Source of the DNA: Azospirillum brasilense
GTDB taxonomy: Bacteria; Pseudomonadota; Alphaproteobacteria; Azospirillales; Azospirillaceae
Reading direction: 5' to 3'
Length of the DNA: 64,000 bases
Assembly: GCF_003349955.1 (NCBI RefSeq)
Contig: NZ_QLKQ01000003.1
Location: 108,945-172,944, forward strand
Below, one piece after another: positions 7,168 to 15,847 of this stretch. The notes beneath the pieces were generated by a model, which saw only the letters and a program-made list of their open reading frames with translations, did not search any database and had not been told where the DNA came from. Position numbers and translations under genes: made by a program. Numbering within the stretch: the stretch's first letter is position 1; every line of letters begins with the position of its first letter.

Positions 7168-8232
7168 ATGCCCGACCAGACCATGCCCGCCCCCGCCGTC
7201 CAGCCCGCCAACCGCAAGAGCGCCAAGCCGATCAACCTCGCGCTCCAGGGGGGCGGCGCCCACGGCTCCTTCACCTGGGGCGTGCTCGATCGCATCCTGG
7301 AGGACGGGCGCCTGACCATCGACGGCATCGTCGGAACCAGCGCCGGCGCCATGAACTGCGCTGTCACCGCCTACGGCCTGACCATCGGCGGTCCCGAGGG
7401 GGCGCGGAGCAAGCTGCGCGAGTTCTGGCGCCGCATTTCCGACGAGGCGAAGAAGGGTCCGCTTCAGCCGACCCCGCTCGACAAGATGTTCAGCAAGGGG
7501 AACATGGACTTTTCCCCGCTCTGGCAGATGTTCGACGCGCTGTCGCGCATGATGTCGCCGTACGAGCTGAACCCGATGAACATGAACCCGCTGCGCGACG
7601 TGCTGTCGGACGTGGTGGACTTCAAGCGGTTGCGCAAGGCGCCGGCCTGCAAGACCTTCATCGCGGCGACCGACGTCTGCGCCGGCCGGCTGAAGGTGTT
7701 CGGCCCCAAGGACATCTCGGTGGACGCGGTGCTCGCCTCGGCCTGCCTGCCCTTTCTGTTCCAGGCGGTGCAGGTCGGCAACGCCTTCTACTGGGACGGC
7801 GGCTATTCCGGAAACCCGCCGCTGTTCCCGCTGATCGACCAGTGCGACAGCCGCGACATCCTGATCGTCCAGATCAACCCCGTCCGCGTGCCGGTGCCGC
7901 CGCGCACCGCCCGCGAGATCATGGACCGCGTCAACACGCTCAGCTTCAACTCCAGCATGATGCGCGAGCTGCGCGTCGTCGACTTCGTCTCCAAGCTGAT
8001 CGATGCCGGCGAGCTGAGCCCCGACAAGCACAAGAAGATGCACATCCACACCGTCGACGCCGAAGAGGTGGTGGAGAAGCTGGGCGTCACCAGCAAGCTG
8101 AACGCCGACTGGGACTTCCTGACCTACATGTTCGAAACGGGCCGCCACAAGGCCGAGGAGTTCCTGGATCAGCATTTCGACAAGATCGGCCGGGAATCCT
8201 CGACCGACATCAGCGCGAAGTTCCTTGCATGA
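7168..8232 (+). CDS. patatin-like phospholipase
   Basis: A 354-aa cytoplasmic-type patatin lipid acyl hydrolase. The oxyanion motif GGGAHG (residues 28-33), the nucleophile elbow GTSAG (56-60, Ser58) and the catalytic DGG (Asp210) are all intact, so the Ser-Asp dyad is complete. There is no signal peptide. Relatives release fatty acids from phospholipids, and in some bacteria they are linked to polyhydroxyalkanoate or membrane metabolism. The stop overlaps the next start as ATGA (8229-8232), coupling it to the alanine-racemase-like gene. Being first in a chain of sensor and transport genes is unusual for this family, and its substrate cannot be deduced. Confidence 0.9.
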   Translation: MPDQTMPAPAVQPANRKSAKPINLALQGGGAHGSFTWGVLDRILEDGRLTIDGIVGTSAGAMNCAVTAYGLTIGGPEGARSKLREFWRRISDEAKKGPLQPTPLDKMFSKGNMDFSPLWQMFDALSRMMSPYELNPMNMNPLRDVLSDVVDFKRLRKAPACKTFIAATDVCAGRLKVFGPKDISVDAVLASACLPFLFQAVQVGNAFYWDGGYSGNPPLFPLIDQCDSRDILIVQINPVRVPVPPRTAREIMDRVNTLSFNSSMMRELRVVDFVSKLIDAGELSPDKHKKMHIHTVDAEEVVEKLGVTSKLNADWDFLTYMFETGRHKAEEFLDQHFDKIGRESSTDISAKFLA

Positions 8233-9410
8233 CGGGAACGCGGACGGGCCGGCGGGGCAGCACCACCGCCTGGGCGGACATCGATCTGCACGCCCTCGGC
8301 CGGAACCTGGAACGGCTGCGCCGCGGCCTTCCCCCCGGTCAGGCGGTCCTTGGGGTGGTCAAGGCGGACGCCTACGGCCACGGCGCCGGACCGGTCGGGC
8401 GGGCGCTCCAGCGGTTCGGGGTCGACGGGCTGGCGGTGGCCGACATGGGCGAGGGCATCACCCTGCGGCGGGCCGGAGTCACGGCCCCCATCCTGGTCAT
8501 CGACCCACCGCTGTCCAGCCAGCTCCGGCTGCCCGCCCTGCACCGGCTGGGCGCCACCGTGACCAGCCTGATCGAGGCGCGGGCGCTCGCCACCGCCGCC
8601 AACCGCGCCGGCCGGACGGTCGATGTGCATGTCCGGGTGAACACCGGCTTCGCCGGCTTCGGGGCGCCGCAGGCGGACCTGACCGACCTGCTGGCCGCGG
8701 TCGCCAGCGCGCCGACGCTGCGGCTGGAGGGGCTCTACACCCACCTGTCCGGCGCCTACGGCCCCTATGAGGACGGCGGCCTGGCGGAGCTGGAGCGGTT
8801 CGGCGAGGCGGTCGACGTGGCTCGGGCCGCCGGGCTGCTGCCGCCGCTGGTCCACGCGCTCAGCAGCCCGGCGCTCGGCCGGCCCCTGCTGACCGCGGCC
8901 GCGGCGCGCATCGGTTGCACGGCGGTGCGGTGCGGAGCCGCCCTGTTCGGCATCCGCATGGTGGACGGTGAGTCGCCCCTCCCCCTCGCCCCGGTGATGA
9001 GCCTGAAGGCCCGCGTCACCCGCGTGACCGCGCTGGAGCCGGGCGACGTCGCTGACTACGCCGCCGCCAGCGCGGCGCCCCGGCGCATACCGGTGGCGGT
9101 CCTGCCCTTCGGCTTCTCCGACGGACACCATCTGCACCGGCTTGCCGGCGGAGTGCTGCTGATCCGTGGCCGCCCGGCGCCGATCCTGGCGCGCCCCTTC
9201 ATGAGCGGCCTTCTGGCCGACCTGACGGACATCCCCGGCGTCCAGCCGGGCGACGAGGCGGTCCTGATCGGGCGGCAGGGCGATCACCGGATCACGGTGG
9301 AGGACATCGCGGCGCGGTCCGGGCTGCGGCCCAGCGCGGTCCCGCTTCTCGGACCGCGGGTCGTCCGCCGTTACCGGACCGGCGCCACGGGAGAGGAGCA
9401 GCCGGAATGA
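8229..9410 (+). CDS. alanine racemase-like fold-type III PLP protein with altered active site
   Basis: A 393-aa protein with the Alr two-domain layout. The PLP lysine is in 'VVKADAYGHG' (Lys45). The C-terminal domain shows 'LLADLTDIPGVQPGDEAVLIG', typical of Alr. Several catalytic motifs differ. The usual GYxDG that carries the catalytic tyrosine reads GFSDG (Phe296). The usual CMD motif reads 'RPFMSG' (322-327). The 'VDTGMxRxG' block reads 'VNTGFAGFG'. The protein therefore probably still binds PLP but may not racemise alanine. It starts inside the patatin gene stop and its own stop overlaps the next start, so it belongs to the sensor cluster rather than to cell-wall synthesis. A ligand-sensing or modified-substrate role is inference. 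Confidence 0.85.
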   Translation: MTGTRTGRRGSTTAWADIDLHALGRNLERLRRGLPPGQAVLGVVKADAYGHGAGPVGRALQRFGVDGLAVADMGEGITLRRAGVTAPILVIDPPLSSQLRLPALHRLGATVTSLIEARALATAANRAGRTVDVHVRVNTGFAGFGAPQADLTDLLAAVASAPTLRLEGLYTHLSGAYGPYEDGGLAELERFGEAVDVARAAGLLPPLVHALSSPALGRPLLTAAAARIGCTAVRCGAALFGIRMVDGESPLPLAPVMSLKARVTRVTALEPGDVADYAAASAAPRRIPVAVLPFGFSDGHHLHRLAGGVLLIRGRPAPILARPFMSGLLADLTDIPGVQPGDEAVLIGRQGDHRITVEDIAARSGLRPSAVPLLGPRVVRRYRTGATGEEQPE

Positions 9411-10600
9411 GCCCGCATTCCTCCTCCGACGCCCCCGGAGCCACGGCGATCACCCGCCGCGGCTGGATGGCCGGCGCCGCCGCCGCCGGTCTCGGCGCCA
9501 GCCTCGGCGCCCTCTGCCCGCCGGCCACGGTGCTGGCCGCCCCCCGACCGCTCCCCTCGGTCCGGGACGTGCCGCGGCGCTGGCGCGTCGGCTACGCCGA
9601 ATCCATGCCCTACGGCAACTACGCCGCGACCCTCGCTGCCATCCTGGGCGAGCTGGAGCGGATGGGCTGGACCGGCGAACTGACCGGCATGCCCTACCGT
9701 CCGGGCCAGACCGACACCGCGGCCCTGTGGTCCTGGCTGGCCGCCCGAGCCGGCAGTCCGGTTCTGGAGTTCGTTGCCGACGCTCACGCCACCAATCTGA
9801 CGGCCGAGGGCGCCGCCGCGCTGGTGAGGCGCCTGCAGGACCCGCCCGACATCGACCTGATGATCGTCATGGGGACGGTGGCCGGGGTCGCCCTGGCGAC
9901 CGACGCCCACCGGGTGCCGGTCCTCGCCTTCTCCTGCACCAACCCGATCGCCGCCGGGATCGTCGAGTCGGAGACCGACACCGGGCGCGATCATGTGTGG
10001 GCGCATCTCGACCCGCGGCGCTTCCAGCGCCAGCTCTCCATCTTCCACAAGACCTTCGGGTTCCGGCGGCTGGGCATCGCCTACGACGACAGCCCGACGG
10101 GGCGGGCCATCGCCTCGCTGCCCGACATCGAGGCGACGGCCGAGCGGCTCGGCTTCGCGCTGGTGCGCCGGCATGTCCGCGCGCCGATCGACCATCTCGA
10201 CCAGTACCGCTACGAGGTTGATCTGACCGCCGCCTGGGACGGGCTGTCGCGCGAGGCCGAGGCCGTCTACATCACCTACGGGCGTTGGCCGCTGGACCGC
10301 TTCACCGCGCTGGCCCGACCCTTCCTGAAACGGCGCATCCCGACCTTCTCTCAACTCGGCCCCGAGGAGGTGGAGCGCGGCGCGCTGATGAGCATCGCCC
10401 GCGCCGACATGGCGGGCATCGGCCATTTTGGCGCCGCCACCCTGGCCCGCGTCATGGCCGGCGAGCCGCTGCGCCACCTGCCGCAGGTCTATTTCGACAC
10501 CCCGTCCATCGCCTGGAACGCCGCGACCGCGGCCACCATCGGCTACCGCATCCCCTTCCCGGCCCTGCTGGCGGCGGATTCACTGCACGGAGTGCTCTAG
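9407..10600 (+). CDS. Tat-exported ABC-type substrate-binding protein
   Basis: A 397-aa protein with a twin-arginine signal (RR at 17-18, 'ITRRGWMAGAAAAG', cleavage near 'VLAAPRP' about residue 46). The mature part resembles the TrpX/COG2984 class of ABC substrate-binding proteins: a type I fold with 'IDLMIVMGTVAGVALA' and 'GFRRLGIAYDDSPTGRA' in the two lobes. No permease or ATPase gene accompanies it. It starts ATGA-overlapped with the alanine-racemase-like gene, and its stop lies 2 bp before the sensor-MFS gene. It may therefore deliver a ligand to the periplasmic sensor domains of its neighbours rather than to a transporter. The Tat signal suggests folding or cofactor binding before export. 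The ligand is unknown. Confidence 0.85.
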   Translation: MSPHSSSDAPGATAITRRGWMAGAAAAGLGASLGALCPPATVLAAPRPLPSVRDVPRRWRVGYAESMPYGNYAATLAAILGELERMGWTGELTGMPYRPGQTDTAALWSWLAARAGSPVLEFVADAHATNLTAEGAAALVRRLQDPPDIDLMIVMGTVAGVALATDAHRVPVLAFSCTNPIAAGIVESETDTGRDHVWAHLDPRRFQRQLSIFHKTFGFRRLGIAYDDSPTGRAIASLPDIEATAERLGFALVRRHVRAPIDHLDQYRYEVDLTAAWDGLSREAEAVYITYGRWPLDRFTALARPFLKRRIPTFSQLGPEEVERGALMSIARADMAGIGHFGAATLARVMAGEPLRHLPQVYFDTPSIAWNAATAATIGYRIPFPALLAADSLHGVL

Positions 10601-10602
10601 CC

Positions 10603-13122
10603 ATGGCCTCACCCGGCGCCCCGTCCGGCCGCTCCGGCCCCCTCCGCGCCTTCCTGGTGTCGGTGCTTCTGGTCGGGGTGACCCTGGCCTTCAGCCTGAG
10701 CATCAATCTCGGGTCCTTCCGCCAGAATTACGCGGGCACGCTGATGGCCGCCTTCGCGGTGGTCGGCGGCAAGACCGTGGAGAACGTCCAGGACGCACTG
10801 GGCTACGGCAAGCCGTTGGACGATTTCTACGGGCTGGAAGCGATTCTCGACCAGCTTGCCGCCAATCTGCCCTGGGCGCGGGGGATCGGGGTGGCGGTGG
10901 CCGACGGGCGCGTCGTCGCCACCGCCAAGGGCCGACCGGTGGAGCCGATGGAGGAGGCCACCCTGCGCCGCGCCCGCGCGGAGCTGGAGCGGCGTCCCCA
11001 TTGGTTCCGGCACGAGCCCGACCACGGCACCTACAGCCTCTATCTGCCGATCCGCAATCCCGGCGAGGCCGAGCGGGACGGACGGACCGCCGACGCTCCC
11101 GCCGGCTTTCTCATCGTCCAATCCGACAGCGCCCGGGTCGACGACCGGGTGGAGGACTTCCGCGACCGCACCCTGCCGCAACTCCTGTGGACGGGGCTGG
11201 GAACGGTCGGCTTCCTCGGCCTGACCGGGCTGGCGATGGCCTTCGGGCTGCGCCGCGCGCCGGAGGCACGACGGGTCCGCCTGGAGCGCCTGCGCCGGCT
11301 GCTGGCGCTCGGCGCGATGCTGGCCGCCCAGACCGCGGCGGCGGCGGAATGCTACACGCTGATCTCCACCGCCCATCTGGATGCCGCCGAACAGGCGACC
11401 CAGATCGTCGCCCGGATGATCCGCAACGACGTCGAGTCGGTGGTCCGGCGCGGACTGGACTATGGGTCGCTGGCCGGGGTGGACGGCTATTTCGAGCGCA
11501 TCCGCGCCAGCATGCCCACCCTGCAGTCCATCGAGCTGGCCCTCCCCGGCATTACCCCGCCGAGTCACGACGCCCGCCACATCGTGGGCGGTGTCCCCTT
11601 CCTGTCGGACATGCCGGACGTGACGCTGCGCTGGCCGCTCGCCCAGGACCGCGGCGGCGAGGGGCGCGAGCTTGTGGCCGTGGTGGATGGCGACCGGGTG
11701 GCCGCCCAGCTGACCGAGTTCGGGCTGGACATGGCGACCATCCTCGTCACCTCGCTTCTGTTCATGTTCGAGATGGACCGCGTGCTCGGCGGACGGACGC
11801 GGATGGCCCGCCGCACCGGAAACGGGCGGGCCGAACCGGCAAGGCCCGTGTCGGGCGCGACCGGTGATTTCGCGGGCTCCATCCGCTTCTCGGCTTTTCT
11901 GATGTATTTCGGCGCCTTCCTGCCGGTGTCCTTCGTGCCGCTGCTGATGACCAGTTTCGGCGGGAACCCCTTTCCCCTGCTGTCGCCGCCCCAGGTCGCC
12001 GCGGCGCCCCTGACGGCGGAGATGCTGTGCGGGGTCGTCGCGGCGCTGGCCGCCGGACGGCTGACCGGACGAGTCGGCTGGCGGGCGGTCTCGCTGGCTG
12101 GCTTCGCGGCGACGGCGGCGGGGATGGCTCTGGCCGCGGCGGCGGCGGCCGCCGCCGACCCGCTGCTGTTCGTGGTGGCCCGCGGGCTGGGCGGGGCGGG
12201 CGGCATGGCCGGGCTGATCGCCGCGAACGCCCTGATCGGGCGGCTGCGGGGTGTTGCCGACAGTTCCGCCCTGCAACCCGGCCTGTTCGCCGGCATGTAC
12301 GCCGGGGTCAACTGCGGGGCGGTGTCGGGCGCCCTGCTCTCCACCACCTACGGCCCGGTGACGGTGTTCGCCGCGGGCGCCCTGATTCCGGTCGCCGGGC
12401 TGCTCTACACCGCCTTCGGCATCCCCCGCCTGCCCGGAGCCGTGCCGCCGGACACGCACTGCGCGCCCGCGGCGGTTCCCACGCCATGCGGGACGGTTCA
12501 CCCGCGCCGGCGGCGCATCAAGGTGCCGCTGTTCCTGGCGCTGATCTCCCTGCCCACCGCGGTGGCGGCGATGTTCCTGCCCTTCTACCTGCCGCTGTTC
12601 ATCGCGGACCTCGGCCTGTCGTCGGCGACGGTGGGCCGCGCCTACCTGCTGCACGGCCTGTGCGTCGTGCTGGCCGGGCCGTTGCTGACCCGGATGGCGG
12701 CGCAGCGCCTTCCGATCCCGGGGGTGACCCTGCTGTCGGCGGCGATGATCGCCGGGGCGCTGGCGCTGTTCGGCCTCCAGGCGTCGCTGTGGACGGCCTT
12801 CGCCACGGTGTTCCTGATCGGCCTCGCGGAAAGCTTCGGGCTGTCCGCCCAGATCCGCCATGCCGAGCTTCTGGCGGCGCGCGAGGCGCGGCGACGCGAT
12901 TCCGTGCTGGCCCTGCACGTCAACACCCGCAAGCTCGGGCAGGCCGCCGGGCCGCTGCTGTTCGGCACGCTGGCCGCCGCCGTCCCGCTGGGCGCCGGGC
13001 CGGAGGGGGTGGGGGTGATCGGCGGGCTGCTGGCCGGAAGCCTGCTGCTCTTCGCCCTGCTGACCTGGCGGCGGACCGTCCCGCACCGCATCGGGCGGGC
13101 GCGGACGGAGGGCGGACGATGA
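10603..13122 (+). CDS. double sensor domain fused to an MFS transporter
   Basis: An 839-aa membrane protein. Residues about 15-37 form a membrane helix, 40-190 a periplasmic sensor-like domain and 195-215 a second helix. Residues about 235-255 form a third helix, 256-375 a second periplasmic domain and 378-395 a fourth helix. From about 425 to 830 there is a 12-helix major facilitator domain interrupted by a basic cytoplasmic loop near 625-645. The MFS part has Arg-rich loops such as 'AAGRLTGRVGWRAV', typical of drug/H+ antiporters. Ordinary MFS proteins are about 400 aa, so the N-terminal 400 residues are a sensor extension. It is sandwiched between the binding protein and a GNAT gene, whose start overlaps the stop as ATGA. 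Ligand and transported compound are unknown. Confidence 0.85.
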   Translation: MASPGAPSGRSGPLRAFLVSVLLVGVTLAFSLSINLGSFRQNYAGTLMAAFAVVGGKTVENVQDALGYGKPLDDFYGLEAILDQLAANLPWARGIGVAVADGRVVATAKGRPVEPMEEATLRRARAELERRPHWFRHEPDHGTYSLYLPIRNPGEAERDGRTADAPAGFLIVQSDSARVDDRVEDFRDRTLPQLLWTGLGTVGFLGLTGLAMAFGLRRAPEARRVRLERLRRLLALGAMLAAQTAAAAECYTLISTAHLDAAEQATQIVARMIRNDVESVVRRGLDYGSLAGVDGYFERIRASMPTLQSIELALPGITPPSHDARHIVGGVPFLSDMPDVTLRWPLAQDRGGEGRELVAVVDGDRVAAQLTEFGLDMATILVTSLLFMFEMDRVLGGRTRMARRTGNGRAEPARPVSGATGDFAGSIRFSAFLMYFGAFLPVSFVPLLMTSFGGNPFPLLSPPQVAAAPLTAEMLCGVVAALAAGRLTGRVGWRAVSLAGFAATAAGMALAAAAAAAADPLLFVVARGLGGAGGMAGLIAANALIGRLRGVADSSALQPGLFAGMYAGVNCGAVSGALLSTTYGPVTVFAAGALIPVAGLLYTAFGIPRLPGAVPPDTHCAPAAVPTPCGTVHPRRRRIKVPLFLALISLPTAVAAMFLPFYLPLFIADLGLSSATVGRAYLLHGLCVVLAGPLLTRMAAQRLPIPGVTLLSAAMIAGALALFGLQASLWTAFATVFLIGLAESFGLSAQIRHAELLAAREARRRDSVLALHVNTRKLGQAAGPLLFGTLAAAVPLGAGPEGVGVIGGLLAGSLLLFALLTWRRTVPHRIGRARTEGGR

Positions 13123-13646
13123 CCGGCCTGTGCTTCGCCCTCCTGACCCCGGACGCGCTGGGCGCCGTCCTGGCGTTGCAGCGGGAGGCCTGCGGCCCGC
13201 TGATGCACCCGCTCACCGCGGCCGAGCTGTCCGACATGCTTGCCGGGCCGGCGGAGGGGCACGGGGTGGTCCTCGGGGCTGTGACCGACCATGCGCTCGC
13301 CGCTTTCCTCGCCGTGCAGTTTCCCGGCCGGGCCTCCCACAATCTGGGCCGCGATTACGGCCTTCCGGACGGGGATCTCGACCAGGCTCTGCACTTCACC
13401 GGCATCCTGGTGCATCCGGACCGGCGCGGGCAGGGTCTGCACCGGCGCCTGATCGAAACCGCCGCACAAGGGGTCCTGACGCCGGGCCGGCACCGCTACT
13501 GGTTCGCCACCGTCCGGCCCGAGAACACCGCGAGCGTGCGCGGGATGCTGTCGGTCGGCATGCGCGTGTTCGCGCGCAAGCCCAAGCACGACGGGCACGA
13601 CCGCCTCCTCTTCGTCCGAGACCTGTCCGCCCCGGCCGGCGGCTGA
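13119..13646 (+). CDS. GNAT family N-acetyltransferase
   Basis: A 175-aa single-domain GNAT protein. The acetyl-CoA-binding motif A is seen in 'FTGILVHPDRRGQGLHRRLIE' (R/Q-x-x-G-x-G/A-type loop RRGQGL), followed by 'WFATVRPENTASVRGMLSVGMRVF' for motif B. It would transfer an acetyl group from acetyl-CoA to an amine substrate in the cytoplasm. The start overlaps the sensor-MFS stop by four bases, so translation is coupled. The cyclase gene starts 44 bp later. The substrate is unknown; given the neighbourhood it may modify a small molecule or one of the cluster proteins. Confidence 0.85.
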   Translation: MTGLCFALLTPDALGAVLALQREACGPLMHPLTAAELSDMLAGPAEGHGVVLGAVTDHALAAFLAVQFPGRASHNLGRDYGLPDGDLDQALHFTGILVHPDRRGQGLHRRLIETAAQGVLTPGRHRYWFATVRPENTASVRGMLSVGMRVFARKPKHDGHDRLLFVRDLSAPAGG

Positions 13647-13690
13647 GGCTCCCCTTGTCCCTGCTCCCCTGGCCCTCCGGAGACCGCCCG

Positions 13691-15832
13691 ATGTCCCAGA
13701 CGCCGTACCGGATACGCCTGCGCGTGGGAATCGCGCTGGTCTTCCTGCTGACGACGGTGCCGCTGATCGCGGTGATGCTCAGCTATCTCTACCACGAGAA
13801 TTCCCGCACCGCGCTGGAAGTGGCCTCGCAGTCCATCGCGCGCACCACCCAGACGGTCACCAACGACCTGAACGGTCTGGTCAGCCCGGTGGCCCGCGTC
13901 GCCGAGGCGATGGCCGGGTTCGGGCGGATCGACCGGAACGGGCTGAGGCGCATCGAATCGCTGCGCTACTTCTCCGACGCCCTGGCCACCCTGCCGCAGC
14001 TCGCCTCCCTCTATGTCGGCTTCGCCGGGGACGGCGCCTTCTTCCAGATGGCGCGGCTGGCGCCAGACGGCGGACGCTTCGGCCCCGCCGCGCCGCCACC
14101 GGGGAGCGCGCTCGCCCTGCGCATGCAGGACGCCAGCTCCGGCCGGTTCGCCGACTCCTATTTCTATCTGCGCTCCTGGGGGCAGGTCACCGGCGTGGAG
14201 CGGACGGAGACGACGGAGGACCCGCGCACCGCCCCCTGGTACGTGGCGGCGCAGAAGGCGGGCGTGGCGGTGATGTCCGACGCCTTCGTCCTGCCGGCGA
14301 CCCGCCGGCCGGTGGTCACCGTCTCCTACCGGATGGCCACCGACGACGGGGTGCCCATCGGCACCATCGGGGCCGACGTCTCGCTGGACCGGCTGGCGGC
14401 CCGGTTGGACGCCCTGCGCATCGGGCCGTCCGGGGCGGTGTTCGTGATCGACGGCAACGGGCGGGTGATCTGCCACAACCGGGCCGACCTGCTGGTCGGC
14501 GGCGACAGCGCGACGGCGTCGCTCCACACCACCGCGTCCTTCCCCGACCCGGTGCTGGCCGAGGCGGTGGAGCGCCGCAACGGCGGGGCCGGCGACCGCT
14601 TCATCGCCCCGCTGGGGCCGCAGGGCCGCGACTACATCGTCGAGTTCGCGACCCTGGCCGACGGGATCGGCAGCGGCTGGACCGTCGGCGTGGCGGTGGA
14701 GGTGGACGAGTTCGTCGGTTCGCTGCGCCGCGCCACCTACCGCATCGTCGTGATCGGCGCCGGGCTGCTGGCGGTGTCGGTCCTGCTGCTGCTCTGGCTG
14801 TCGCACCGGCTGACCCGCCCGATGCAGGACATCGTGTCGGAGACCAAGCGCATCCGCCATTTCGACCTGACCGGCCGCTTCGCCGTCCGCACCCGCGTGC
14901 AGGAGGTGGCGGAGCTGGCCGGCGCCGTGGAGGCCATGAAGGGCGGGCTGCGCCGCTTCGGCGCCTATGTGCCGAAGGCGCTGGTGCGCGACATCATCGT
15001 GACCGGCGACGGCGGCGAGCTGGGCGGCGAGACGCGCCCCCTCAGCATCCTGTTCAGCGACATCGCCGGTTTCACCGCCACCAGCGAGTCCATGCCGCCG
15101 CAGCAGGTGCTGGACCGGCTGACCACCTATTTCGAGCGGATGACCGCCTGCATCCACGGCCATGGCGGCACCGTGGACAAGTTCATCGGCGACGCCATCA
15201 TGGCCTTCTGGAACGCGCCGCGCCCCGACCCCGACCATGCGGAGCACGCCTGCCTTGCCGCGCTCGGCTGCCTGTCGGTCAACCGCGCCATCAACGACGC
15301 CTGCCTCGCCGCCGGCATGCCGCCGATGCCGACCCGCTTCGGCCTGCATCTGGGGGAGGTGGTGGTGGGCAATGTCGGCTCTTCCGACCGCATGCAGTAC
15401 ACGGCGCTGGGCTCCCACGTGAACCTCGCCTCGCGCATCGAGGGGCTGAACAAGGTCTACGGCACCAGCATCCTGGTCACCGGCGCGGTGGAGCAGGCGG
15501 TGCGCGGGCGCTTCCTGTTCCGTCCCGTCGATTTGGCGGTGCCCTCGGGCCTGTCGGCGCCGATCGAGCTGTTCGAACTGGTCGGCGCGCTCGACCCGCA
15601 TTCGGCCTTCGCCCGCCCGCCGGAGACCCATGACCTGTGCCGCCAGTGGCACGTCGCCGTCTCGCTCTACCGCGGCCGGCGCTGGTCGGCCGCGCTCGAC
15701 CTCCTGCGGCCGCTGGCCGACGAGCCGGAGGTGGCGGCGCTCGCCCGGCTCTACATCGCGCGCTGCGAGCGGCTGATCGCCGATCCGCCCGGCGACGGCT
15801 GGGACCCCGCCGAGCATTTCAAGACCAAGTAG
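13691..15832 (+). CDS. Cache-HAMP class III adenylate/guanylate cyclase
   Basis: A 713-aa membrane receptor cyclase. Helix 1 spans about residues 12-32, a periplasmic dCache-like region 33-348 (with 'VSYRMATDDGVPIGTIGADVSLDRL') and helix 2 349-370, followed by HAMP 371-425 and a class III cyclase domain about 445-600. Metal-binding Asp457 ('LFSDIAGF') and Asp501 ('KFIGDAIMAF') are present. So are substrate-selecting Lys497, transition-state residues Asn578 and Arg582 ('HVNLASRIEG'), which predict an active ATP-type cyclase. A helical C-terminal tail (about 625-690) looks like tetratricopeptide-type packing. It lies between the GNAT and the TRAP binding protein. It could convert an external signal, perhaps relayed by the binding proteins, into cAMP. 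Confidence 0.92.
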   Translation: MSQTPYRIRLRVGIALVFLLTTVPLIAVMLSYLYHENSRTALEVASQSIARTTQTVTNDLNGLVSPVARVAEAMAGFGRIDRNGLRRIESLRYFSDALATLPQLASLYVGFAGDGAFFQMARLAPDGGRFGPAAPPPGSALALRMQDASSGRFADSYFYLRSWGQVTGVERTETTEDPRTAPWYVAAQKAGVAVMSDAFVLPATRRPVVTVSYRMATDDGVPIGTIGADVSLDRLAARLDALRIGPSGAVFVIDGNGRVICHNRADLLVGGDSATASLHTTASFPDPVLAEAVERRNGGAGDRFIAPLGPQGRDYIVEFATLADGIGSGWTVGVAVEVDEFVGSLRRATYRIVVIGAGLLAVSVLLLLWLSHRLTRPMQDIVSETKRIRHFDLTGRFAVRTRVQEVAELAGAVEAMKGGLRRFGAYVPKALVRDIIVTGDGGELGGETRPLSILFSDIAGFTATSESMPPQQVLDRLTTYFERMTACIHGHGGTVDKFIGDAIMAFWNAPRPDPDHAEHACLAALGCLSVNRAINDACLAAGMPPMPTRFGLHLGEVVVGNVGSSDRMQYTALGSHVNLASRIEGLNKVYGTSILVTGAVEQAVRGRFLFRPVDLAVPSGLSAPIELFELVGALDPHSAFARPPETHDLCRQWHVAVSLYRGRRWSAALDLLRPLADEPEVAALARLYIARCERLIADPPGDGWDPAEHFKTK

Positions 15833-15847
15833 CCAGAAGAGGACGCG

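Noticed and set aside
10609..13086. 825-codon open frame on the minus strand
   Set aside because: Antisense to the sensor-MFS gene; composition typical of a shadow frame.
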